Shown piece by piece: positions 42,583 to 54,300 of a DNA stretch of 64,000 nt; position 1 is the first letter of the stretch, and every line of letters starts with the position of its first letter. Location of the stretch: positions 829,339 through 893,338 of the forward strand of contig NMRA01000023.1 of the NCBI GenBank assembly GCA_002633005.1, read 5' to 3'. This DNA comes from Phoronis australis. Taxonomy: Eukaryota > Phoronida > Phoronidae. The translations under genes and the position numbers were made by a program. A model generated the notes under the pieces. It was not told the origin of the DNA. It saw only the letters and a list, made by a program, of their open reading frames with translations, and did not search any database.

Positions 42583-42813
42583 ATGGAATTTTTATCAAAA
42601 TACGTCGTCGCGCTAAGCCTTATTACTGCTAATTTCCCATGTACACAAGTCTTCGACAGGTGGCCTCAAATTCCCAAGAGACCTAAGGTTACTATATTCG
42701 TGGACAATTGCGGTCAACAGGGTCAACTAACTGACAAAAACGTGTGGATGCTGAAGCCCCGTGTGTGCTCTATGACTATGCAGTTCCATTCGGAGACTAC
42801 ACAACATTACTTG
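42583..42813 (+). pseudogene. First-exon copy of an unrecognised signal-peptide protein (right arm)
   Basis: ATG at 42583 opens MEFLSKYVVALSLITANFP, and the frame stays open into KVTIFVDNCGQQGQLTDK. It is then broken by one missing base relative to the left-arm copy, after which the expected CVDAEAPC...YDYAVPFGDYTTLL part is out of frame. The exon ends TTG|GTAAGT. The break lies at a different place from that in the left-arm copy, so neither copy is intact as read. GCGCATGCG, an NRF1-like promoter motif, lies at about 42539-42547. The family is not recognised. Confidence 0.5.
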
Positions 42814-43936
42814 GTAAGTTTTTAGCAGTCTGTTTCTATAAACATCGTTCGGTAATGTTATCCCGACCAGTTACCCCATTGAATAAAAGGTTTATTGAGT
42901 GGAACTAGGTGTTTCTTTTTGGAAACTCACCCGATGCCGGGTAGGCTAGCAGCACGATATTGTCCTGGGAGGGAGTGCTCCCAAAATAAGAGGTGTATGG
43001 TACGTGATGCACAGAAGTCAAGAATGACTTTTTCACAGCAGTTTCTCTTCAAAACTATGCTGTTTCCAATGAAATTCTCTAGATGAGTGAGTTTCCTTGT
43101 TTTATCTTGGACCCCACCCCCAGGACCACCAGCTCAGTTATCGAATTAACATGAATAAGCCTTAATTCAGTAAATGTCGTAACGTTGCATTAGAAGATAT
43201 GAAGACTTGGGTCATTTAAAAATGATGGATAAAGAGTAATTACAAATCGTAAGGCACCATCAAAAATGCAATTTTCACAAAATTTATAACGACTTGCAAC
43301 ATTTCAAGGCATAAAGTTAAGACTATTCAGTCACTGTGAATTCGGAAAATGTAATATATTTTCGTGGTTTTACAATTGATACAAGTAGCAAAACAGTTTC
43401 ATGAAATCAACTTGAAGGGACTTCGTGAAGGTTAAGAATTACATGTACATCACCATGCTCTTTTCCCCAAACATGTATTACCTGTTATTTCCACACATTC
43501 AGTTGTACCAAATATTACAACCCCCCATGCCAATCCCCCCCTCGGGACCTGAATAAGTAATTTAACAAAATGACTTTAAAAATAGCTGTTCCTTTTCAAA
43601 GGCTTTGTTCGTTGTCTCCAATATTGAAAGTAGGCTTTGACAACAGATCTGCACTGGATGGGAAGATCTTGTTGGTTAGCTGCCGTCGAATGCTAAAAAC
43701 CAATTTTTGTCCATTCAGGGACGGTGCAGAAGCGATGCATACATGTATCTCCTCTGCACGGTACAAGCCTTCAAACCTAAAAACCAAAAGTTACGTGAAA
43801 GCTGACGTGATAGATTTCCATTTCAACGTGTAATAGATTTCCAGAAGACATATGATGGGGAGTAAACAAATAGTCTAATGCAATGGATATTTATCACTCA
43901 CGTACCCTTTGCCATTGGAATTGGATTGTAATCTTA

Positions 43937-45595
43937 AAGGAGCATGCCACCCAAAAAACAACCTAATTTGTATCAATTTAGATCGAGTAGTTCTACTCCA
44001 TAACGACACGTAAGGTTGCGTTACCTGACACGTGACGGCAGACGGAGGTGTTGAAATTATCCAATGACGTCATCGGTTTCACACGCAGTCTGTTCAGCAG
44101 TTCACAACACGGGTTACTGGTGTCAGCTTATCGCTTGAAGTCATCGTTTAACACCAATAAATCATCAAACTTCGATGTAAAACCCTTAAAAATACACCGA
44201 TTTCTGATAAAAACGTTTTGTTTTATTTCGCTCTTACGGATTTATTGGGATTTGGCCTACAAAATTCGGCAGGCCAATAAGGTCCGTAGCAGGAGTTTGG
44301 GGTCTGTTCGGAGATAATTTCGAAGTATTTTCCGTGAGATACAGGCAGGAGAACCTAGATCTGTGTTGTTTAGACTTGTTATTTTTTGAGTTCTAAACAC
44401 AAAACGCTCGTTAGCCTGGCCAGTGGCTCGGAGCCCGATCAGGCCCGTCGCGGCCGGCCGGATTGACTCGTTATTCCCGCCAGTGGCTCGGAATCTGATC
44501 AGACATCACGAACATAAACCAGCCAAAGCTCAGTGGAAACTAAACTTCCATTCAAGAAAATACAAAACTAGTGAGCCAAAGCAATGTGCACGTGATTATG
44601 TTGGTGAATTAGCCGCGAAACTGCAAATCTACTTACTCGTCGGGGGCCGCGAATTCAGGTTCCGCTTTTGGCCACAGCACCGTCAGGGTAGACGTTGTAC
44701 ATTGACAATCATTATTTGAGTAATGTAATTGTAAATAAAGATTCCCCTAACACCTGGCCGTGGGATGGAAATCGAGTTGTTTCACAACAGTTTCTGCCAG
44801 CTAACATTAAATTAGCATGATCTCACACGGCCTAGGTGTCCCGTCAAATTAATAGTTTTATTGCACCTAAAGCCGGTAACGCAGTGATTTATTCATTGCT
44901 GGCTTCTCAAATCATTTGCACTCACGAACACTCCAAAGGCATAACAAATTGCATCTAATGAGACAGACTTTGTTTCTGTTTTATATAAGTATTGGTTAGG
45001 GTGAGAATAATTCATTTTGAAACAGAACGCTCAGTAATGAACGCCAACATGGCCCGACTTAGGACGAGCTTGAGCTCATCAGTCCCGACTTTGAAGGTGG
45101 ATCATTAAGTTTTACAGGCTATCAATTCGACCAGGAATACAGTGATGGAGAAATACTAGAGAGGCGCCGTGAACAAGCTCAGACGGAACGTATGGAGTTA
45201 TTTGGTAAGCCGGCATTCGTCAGGCACTGTCTACGTCTGCAGGCCACACACACGGAGATGTTTCACGGCCTCATACTTGCTATTTACAGCGTACATTTCA
45301 TTCTTCACTACCATGAGCCACTTCCTAAGCATTTCGGACTCTCGAGGAAGTAAAAAAACGATATGCCCGCTTTCCTCGTAGCTGCTTACTTCAGACAAGC
45401 GGGAGCGATGCACCGCAACATAGCGGCATTCACTCTGCATATGAACCACTGACGTCGCTAGCGTCGTTTCTCCCCTTCCTCACAACCTAACGCGACACTT
45501 CTTGGCAAGGTAAGGTCGGCCGTATGCGAGGCGATGTGGATACAGACCGATTAAGACGGCAAAAAAGACTAATTAAATCGGGTGGCATTCTCCTT
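43937..45595. mobile_element. TA-flanked inverted-repeat element, full-length copy (1659 bp)
   Basis: The ends read AAGGAGCATGCCACCC and, inverted, AAGGAGAATGCCACCC. TA is duplicated at 43935-43936 and 45596-45597. The mirror arm has the unoccupied site with a single TA at 38171-38172, which proves insertion after the arm duplication. The interior holds the exon-like frame at 45118-45204 but no visible transposase catalytic motif. Confidence 0.9.
45118..45204 (+). CDS. Exon-like open frame inside the TA-flanked element
   Basis: Acceptor TTTTACAG and donor G|GTAAGC bound 28 codons: YQFDQEYSDGEILERRREQA, then QTERMELF. The 53.5-kb copy (53465-53554, minus) keeps both splice signals and the frame, with one extra codon and a few substitutions. 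The 24.3-kb copy has lost the acceptor. It may be an exon of the element's own protein or of a captured host gene. The function is unknown. Confidence 0.35.
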
Positions 45596-46496
45596 TAACT
45601 CATTAACCTGTATCGAGTTGACAGCATAAACATTCAGCATTGATTGATGCAACTGTCACTGATAAACTTTTAGAAATCATTCCAAACAATAATAATGCTT
45701 TGATGTACGAAAAGATCCCGATTGCTACGTCAAGTATCGTATCACATATCACAACATACAAAGATTAACCAGACTCTGGCTGGCGACTGACTGCCGCGAA
45801 GTCGACATCGGCGAGTGCCTCAGTTAACAGGCATCGGTAGAATAATCAAGGAATAATCGTTAAAATAATCACAAACCTTACCTTTGTATGAGGTAGTGCT
45901 TACTTCCTGTCATAGAAGCACCCTTTTTACGCAATCTCAGATTCAGTTGGCACGGCTGCAAGCCATTTCACCATGTATTTAAAGGGCTCGCGAAATCGAG
46001 GCTGTTAATCTATCACCACTAGTACACGCACGCCCTCTAGTTAGTGTAGATTTTCCGAATAGCCCCATTGCTTTAAACTTCAACAGCCTGACTGGGCTGT
46101 ACTGTTAAAATAAAAGTTAAGTCAGTTTATAACATATTTGAACATGAACCAATAGAATTTCTGAAATCCACGTCAAATGTTGATCATGTTTAGTAATTGA
46201 ATCGCTAAAATCGCCCAACTGCAACCGAAGTCAGTACGATAATCTATTCTTTCGTGGCAGGCAAACGTACCCCAATTCACTCTGGGTTTGATGGTGCTCA
46301 CACATCTGTACTAAAGCTTGGTAGATTATTGGCGTGCCTGGCTGACCACTGCGTCAGTGTCTCCGTTAGACCCAGAAATTTCACACAGCCCGGGTAGTTC
46401 ATCTCGTCCCCAACATGTAGATCGAGCCTTGGACTATTAATACTCCACGGCATAGCTAACGTCGGCCTGTGCACACAAAATCTGTGAGCTAACCAG

Positions 46497-47385
46497 CACT
46501 CACCTTGCATGTTGCAGCCGCTTAAGTGAAACACAATCCAGTAAACGCCATTTTTTTGCATAATCCTCCGCCTTTTGTAACAAAAAAGTCTGTCGTCGAT
46601 GACCTGCACACGCACGCTCACTAACTCTCATACGCAGACGAACTTCAAAACAATCGTCACGTGACAACAACATGTGTGTTCATCCAGAGATTTTCCTCGT
46701 GTTGTGGGGTACATTGTAGCGCAGATTTGGACTTAATCGCAATTAATCTGGACTTCACATGAACTTTAAAAATTGTAAAACATAAGGAAGATTTCAGGTA
46801 ATTTGTTGAGTCGAAACTATATTTTTATGCAAGAGTTCAAGTTTTCCTGTTGACGATCGCGATTCAGCGACGCATCCGTCGGCAAGTTTTCGCCCTGTGA
46901 TGAACACAATTTTTTGAAAAATTATTGTAATTTAACAACGGAAGTTGATAGCAATGCACCACAATTTTGTAGAAAGGCTGTCATAGGCTACAACTACGTC
47001 ACAGAGCGTAAATTTGATGAATCCTAGCTTCCGATTTTACCCGTTTGGGAAACCGGGTTTCAACTGCCGTAGGCTCACTACAATAAGCGTCCCCTCCCCT
47101 TGAAATGAATTTTTCTAAGCGTTTGTTTGAGCCAATACAGTATACAGCTTTCCACCAAGGCTAGGTGATGCAAGACATTATTCTTTGTTGCATTATATTA
47201 ACTGGTCTTGGCTAAATATCATTTTATGGCCTCGTCATCCATTCAGCCAAAAGTAGTTCCAGAAGTGGCTTATCAGCCAATTATTCACGCATGCTGACTC
47301 ACAATAGAAGCCTGATAAGAGTGAAGGTGGATAAATGCGGTGTTCCTACAGTTTCTTGTTTTAGTGGATGTGTTCACGACATGGT
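46497..47385. repeat. Dispersed repeat, copy 2 (inverted relative to 26.1 kb)
   Basis: It mirrors 26088-26990 through most of its length. Together with 46085-46300 (a sister of 28490-28680) it fills the space between the large inverted repeat and the MITE upstream of the astacin gene. Confidence 0.75.
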
Positions 47386-47483
47386 AGTTTTGACACAGAA
47401 CTACAGACGATCCGATCGATGGCATGCAGCGATGATGAGTACGTTCTGACCGTAATAAATTCGAGTACCTGATAACACAGGCA

Positions 47484-48191
47484 TCCTCAGCTTCTTAGTC
47501 CCCAATACACTATGCATAATACAAAAGGTAAGCCCGGATTCGGGAATAGGAATTCCATGGGTGCTTCAGGTGACTTACAGCAGTCCATCTCAAACACGAA
47601 TCTCTATAAATTTACGCAAAACAGGGATTTAATAAACCATGAGCAATTGTTTTCAGTTTCTTTTGATCGCATTTATAGCGTCCTGCTCCAGCGAGTTCGT
47701 AGCAATTTCAGTCGTAGCCAAAACACAAAAATCTTACCAAAAGTCCAATGCGTTCCAACTCCTGAGTGAGCCATGTGAGTCGGTGAGGTCAAGTACCGAC
47801 GGAATTACCCGACCATTCCGTGATGTTCCGTAATGAACCGACAATTGCCGTTATCCATCCGAAACTCAGCGGATAAATTCGTACCATACTGGAAATGGAA
47901 CCGACTCACGTGACTCACTCGGCCCGGGGAGTTGCGACGCATCGTTTTTTGGGGAGATTTTTGTGTTTTGACCGCGAATTCGTTGCAAACTCACTAGAGC
48001 AGGACGCTGTAAATACTATGAGAAAGAACAATGATTGCTCATGGTTTGTTGAATCACTGTTTTGAGTAAATTTACTGCAATGTGTGTTTGAGATGGACGG
48101 CTGAAATGAAGCACCCGTGGAATTCGTATTCCCGAGTGCCAGACCTTTTAGCATTATACATAGTGTATTGTGGTTGACCAAAAGCTGAGGA
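47484..48191. mobile_element. Palindromic MITE, complete copy (about 710 bp)
   Basis: The two halves are inverted copies over most of their length. The left end reads ATCCTCAGCTTCTTAGTC, then CAATACACTATG, and the right end mirrors it. The fold centre is near 47840. The short open frames (47512-47769, 47915-48181) mirror each other and are not genes. It ends only about 150 bp before a TATA box of the astacin gene. Confidence 0.85.
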
Positions 48192-48337
48192 TACTTGCGC
48201 CTGATAAAAATATCTAGTTCACACTACGGAACCAGCTCACTGATATTTTGGAAAAACATATGTCGTTATGTACACGTTATGACGTTGAACCTAGATAGAA
48301 CGCCTAACAGCCATGATAAACTTTAGATTCTGAATAG

Positions 48338-48344
48338 TATATAA
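48338..48344 (+). promoter_or_regulatory. Probable TATA box of the astacin gene
   Basis: TATATAA stands 50 bp before the astacin ATG (48394). A start about 30 bp downstream would give a 5' UTR of roughly 25 bases. Based on motif and distance only. Confidence 0.45.
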
Positions 48345-48393
48345 CGAACTATCACTCATTTGGTCGATCGGCTCTACAATTAACTTGGTCAAA

Positions 48394-51300
48394 ATGAAAC
48401 CAACGATCGCTTTGTTTTTTCTTACAGTTTTTGCAAGGTCATTAGGCGCGCCACTGGAGTCTTTGCAGGTCTGTTCAAACTTTCATATCAAGTTAGGGAT
48501 AATCCGCATTCCACTTAACTCATTTGTTCCTTTTAAAGCCAAAGTCGTTGGACCCGTTGGTTTACGAATAAAGTGGTTAAAGTTCAAATTTAACCGAGTT
48601 TTACAGTATGTTATGCATCTAAACTAATCACGATCTTTAAACCGGGTGCAAAAATTACAAAGTCACGTTCCCTTTCTCTAAAAGAATCAATGTATCTGTG
48701 ATCCCAGGACAGTTTCGAGCAACGCCAATCAAATGGTAATTACCTCAACGTATCGTCTAGTTTCTATTCCCCATAAAACTTCGAAAGCATTAAAAGTAAA
48801 ACTGATGTGCAGCATTTATGGACTTCAGGTTCCTCATTTGCAAGTACTTCTTGTTTCAGGTTGGAGAAAATGACGGTAAGTCCTTATTTTGTTCCTCATC
48901 CAGCTCATTTATCATTCTCTCAATGCTTTCCGAATTGGTTTCTACCTGCCGTTATTCTATACCTGAATAAACAAGGAAACTGCTTTTTAAGCTTACGCAG
49001 ATGTGTAGATGGGAGTGTTGCTTTTTAGGTTACATGTACAACACAAAATTCGGTTGTTTTCTTTAAAGTGGGTCCAGTTCTCAGAATCGTTGCCGCGTCC
49101 TTTATCACACATGGAAGTTGTATCATTGGAGGAAACGTACATTTTTCGTGTAACGTACAGTGTATAATTTTGTGTTAGTACCAACGTTGTACGGAAAATG
49201 ACGAATATTGCACCTAATGTGAATGTGATCGTGACTGATTGTGAATGCTGGTCCGTTTTTAATTACTTATGTTTTGCAATAAAAGAAAGTCCTTCATTTG
49301 CTTAGGTCGCCTATACATGTACATGTGTATTTTTTCTCATTCCAGATGGTGCCAACAAACTGGACGTTGGTGAATATGGCAGTGCGTATATCTTCCCATG
49401 CTTCTAAGTCTATTGCAATGCATGACGAAATTTCCGGTTTCAGTTTACAAAATTCCCTTTTTGTAGCACGCAAATATGTCTTAATATTTAAAGTCAATGA
49501 AATTGTATAACAAAAATGGACTAACGGATATTGTCGAACGAAACGTCACGAAGAGATATTTTTGGAAGTGTCTCCTCATCGAGGATGCGAACGAAATTTT
49601 ACAACATAAAGCCATGTGAGAAATTACGGTTTTAAGATATGGGATGTTTTCTGCACGTACATATAAGGTTGAATAAATCGTATCGATCTACGTCTCATGT
49701 GTAAAGGAAGTGCCAACTATTCTAGTCCAGCATCTTTATTTTCTTCCAGAACATTACCAAGGTGACATGGTTTTACCAAGGGTAAGTTCTATTTCGTCAG
49801 AGACCACCAAATTCGTTCAATGTGAAACATCATTTCCAAATCCGAAAGGATTTTCTAGTACGTACCCCTCTCCGTACTTGTTAATTTTTTAATCTCACGA
49901 ACTTTTTCCCATTGTGGTCGGGACAACTCATCGACAACCTAGATCGGTCAGTGCAACGTAGAATGTTCCCTAGGATAGACAGTTAAAGATCGAAATATCC
50001 CTATCCACCACACTGTACGAACCTCACGACAGTTTTGTGATTAAAGCACCGGCAGATTTGTGCAAAGAAGGAAAAGTCCAAGCCTACGATTCAAAATGGC
50101 TCCCTATCTACTCCACTCTGGCTTTACTGTCTCTTGACGTTTTCGGCCTTTGGTGGAGAGTACTTTTTGACTTCACTGTCAATCAACAACTTCATTTGTG
50201 AGACGTTTGAGTATCCGTTTGTATTATATTGGATTGATTCTTGAGATGAAGCTTTTGTGTTTTCCTTCGCAGAAACGTAATGGCGAGGCGAGTTCTAGAT
50301 ATCGATGGCCCAACGGTGTAGTTCCATACGTCCTTAGCAGTGCAATAGGTAAGATTACAATTAGAATTTTAGTTTGTCCTCTGACAAGTGAACTGGTAAT
50401 AGGTATAAAAATCAGCCACAGCTCACCTACATGTACATATAGCGAACGATCGCTTGCGTGGCACTGGTTTCCGGATAGGAGGACTGTACATGTAAGGTTG
50501 TGCTATCCCTCGGTTAGCTACGTGTACAATGCTGGCCAGGCTTGAGGATACATACTGTATACCGGCATTAGTAGCACATCCGCATTTTTGCGTTACGGGA
50601 ACGTAGTTCGAGAATGCGACTCATCTTATGCAGAAAAACGGTGCATACTCGTCGTCAGAAGAGTCCTCGAACAAAAATTCAGCATAGGTGCCGTTTATTG
50701 TTAAATATTAAATATCGCCTTTCATTCCTCAAAGCACTTTACCTAAACTACAATAACATGAACCCTTCACCTGCTAATTTATGTTTCAAAAGAAGTCTGT
50801 GAATACATCATTTGGAGAACGTTCCGACAATGAAGCTATGCTGAGAGATATTTAATTAATTCGGCTATTACCTTTGAACATCCCGTTTTACATTGTTGAC
50901 GTTTTCGTGGATAACGAGATCCTTGTGCACTTCCATGTCATGTCAGCTGCTCTTGCAATACTGCTACCTTCCCTGAGCAAAAGAAAGATAATTCAATTAG
51001 GACACCTCCCCATCAAGTTGATTGAGCATCTTGATTTGAGGACTTTCCCACAGTCCCCTGTAACTGGCTTAATTTTCAGTCACCCTTGTCAATTTAGCAG
51101 CCTTTGTACATGTAAGTAATTTTCAAATGTGTTTCATTTTGAAAGGATTGGCAATACTGAGTAAAGAACATTATTTTAATTTCAACAATCGTGAAATATG
51201 GTAAATTAGCATATATTTTTCTATAGTCGTAACCTGCAACGGTCGGAATAACGTATGAAGATGTTACTTTTAAATTTGTTCTTATTTTTCTTTTTTTTGA

Positions 51301-54300
51301 TTTTGGTCATTTTTGACCCAAAGGAGATCCATACAAAGGTAACTTATTTATATGAAAATCCACACAGAACGGAACACCGATGCTACCAACGAGATCTACA
51401 GTCATATAGAAACGTTCAAATCTGTCCATATCAACTTGCTCCTCTTACACTCTGTAGGTTCAAACGAAAGAGCCAAGCTTCAACAAGCATTTGAATACTA
51501 CAAAACTAAAACCTGTACCACATGGGTACCCAGGTCGGGCCAGCGCGATTACATCCTATTTACGGCTGACAAGGACGATGGGTATGTGGTTCTCACAGTA
51601 GTTAAAACTGTCAACTGCATTGGATGAACTTGTGAGTTCATGAAGTTTGTTGTTTTGCCATCGATAACTGAATCGATGACACGGAATCTTAACGCCAACA
51701 ATGAAGGCCGTGAGTAAAATGGATTTTTTCACGCATACTGTAATAAGGATGTCGCTGCTGGAAAACGAGTTCACTGTTAGAAATTTAAAAAATGGAAAAT
51801 TGTGTACATGCAATTAATATTTCCTGTACTTGCAGATGTTGGGCTCATGTAGGGAAACATGGGGGAAAGCAGAAGATAAATTTGGCGCCAAGTTGTTTCA
51901 ATTCGTTTGGCACCATTGTGCACGAGATGATGCATGCGCTCGGTTTCTATCACGAGCAGGCGAGAGAAGACCGGGATCAATATGTCACGATTCACTGGGA
52001 GAACATCCGAGATGGTAACGTTTAATTCATGTTTTATATAAATACCCATAGNGGGTATGTGGTTCTCACAGTAGTTAAATCTGTCAACTGCATTGGATGA
52101 ACTTGTGAGTTCATGAAGTTTGTTGTTTTGCCATCGATAACTGAATCGATGACACGGAATCTTAACGCAAACAATGGAGACCGTGAGTAAAATGGATTTT
52201 TTCACGCATACTGTAATAAGGATGTCGCTGCTGGAAAACGAGTTCACTGTTAGAAATTTAAAAAATGGAAAATTGTGTACATGCAATTAGTATTTCCTGT
52301 ACTTGCAGATGTTGGGCTCATGTAGGGAAACATGGGGGAAAGCAGACGATAAATTTGGCGCCAAGTTGTTTCAATTCGTTTGGCACCATCGTGCACGAGA
52401 TGATGCATGCGCTCGGTTTCTATCACGAGCAGGCGAGAGAAGACCGGGATCAATATGTCACGATTCACTGGGAGAACATCCGAGATGGTAACGTTTAATT
52501 CATGTTTTATATAAATACCAGACCGCCCACAGATACATATCATCCTCTAAATGCACAGGCCCATGAGCTATCTTTTTGGAGGCAGAGATACTGTTTTCAG
52601 AAGTGTTATTATGTTTTCCACATTCATTAAAAGATCCGAGAAGTTAATAAAAAACAGTGACCTCTGCGGTCTTATCAAAATCGGTTCAATTTAGGACGAG
52701 CGATTCCTTAACATGAGACAAAGTACCGGGTATGATCTTTTGGTGCGAAAAATTCGTCACACTAAAGCCGCGGCCGTGAGTATAGCATTACCTCCCGGAT
52801 TTTTTGTATTCTAGGTTCTATGTGTCCCGCTTTATGGATTTTGGGTTCTATGTGTCCCGGGTTCTACGAGTCCAGATTCCGTGTCCCGGGTTCTACATGT
52901 TTGTGTCCCGAGTTCTGTGTGTCCCGTATTCTATTTTCCCGGGATCCCATGTTTGTGTGCCACGGTTTCTATATGTCCCGGATTCTGTGTGTCCCGGGCC
53001 ATTACGGCGTTTTCCCATTGCTCCCAACTTGATCGATTCTATAGCCCAACAACAAGTTGGGAAGTTTACCCCTGTAACCAATATCTTACGCGACTGATTA
53101 AAGGAGAATGCTACCCAATTTAATTAGCCTTTTTTGCCGTCTTAATCGGTCTATATCCACATCGCCTCGCATACGGTCGACCTTACCTTGCCAAGAGGGG
53201 TCAAGTTAACCTGAGAAGAAGGTGAGAAACGACGCTAGCGACGTCAGTGGTTCATGTGCAGAGTGAATGCCGCTATGTTGCGGTACATCGAAAGCGGGTA
53301 TATCGTTTTTTACTTCCTCGAGAGTCCGAAATGCTTAGGAAATGGCTCATGGTAGTGAAGAATGAAAAGTACGCTATAAATAGCAAGTACATGTATGAGG
53401 CCGTGAAACATCTCCGTGTCTGTGGCCTGCAGACGTCGACAGTGCCTGACGAATGCCGACTTACCAAATAACTCCATTCGTTCCGTTGTCTGAGCTTGTT
53501 CACGGCGCATCTCTAGTATTTCTTCATCACTGTATTCCTGTTCGAATTGATAGCCTGTAAAACTTAACCATCCACCTGCGAACTCGGGACTGATGAGCTC
53601 TAGGTCGTCCTAAGTCGGGATTCCGAGTTGCCATGTTGGCGTTTATTACTGAGCGTTCTGTTTCAAAATGAATTATTCTCACCCTAACCAATACTTATAT
53701 AAAACTGAAACAAAGTCTGTCTCATTAGATGCAATTTGTAATGCCTTTGGAGCTAGTGTTCGTGAGTGCAAATGATTTGAGAAGCTAGCAATGAATAAAT
53801 CACTGCATTGCCGGTTTTAGGTGCAAACTAATTGACGGGACACCGAGGCCGTGTGAGATCATGCCAATTTAGTGTTTGCTGGCAGAAACTATTGTGAAAC
53901 AACTCGATTTCCATCCCACGACCAGGTGTTAGGGGAATCTTCATTTACATTTACATTTCTCAAATAATGATACGTACAAAACTTCTGCTCTGACGGTGCT
54001 GTGGCCAAAGCGTAACGTTAACCTGAATTTGCGGCCTCCGAGTAAGTAGATTTGCAGTTTCGTGGCTAATTCGCCAATATACGTGCACATTACTTTGGCT
54101 CACTAGCATAGTATTTTCTTGACTGGAAGTTTAGTTTCCACTGAACTTTGGCTGGTTTATGTTTGTGATGTCTGATCGGGCTCCGAGCCACTGACCAGGA
54201 TAACAAGCGTTTTGTGTTTAGAAATCAAAAATCACGCTTATACTCTGTGATGGCATTACTGCGTCATTTTATCTTCACTTGAGAATGAAACAAGTATGTT

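Larger units (their letters stand above)
42470..46078. repeat. Large inverted repeat, right arm
   Basis: It is the mirror of 37728-41096, interrupted by the TA-flanked element at 43937-45595. The outer boundary near 46075 is TTTTCCGAATAGCCCC, mirrored at about 37712 and again near 42490, so this motif occurs at both ends of the arm. Confidence 0.85.

Noticed and set aside
47512-48181. Pair of similar frames on opposite strands
   Set aside because: They are the two mirrored arms of a palindromic MITE.
52804-53123. Frames of FYVSR / VCPG repeats
   Set aside because: They arise from the TGTGTCCCGG minisatellite; open frames occur in several phases.
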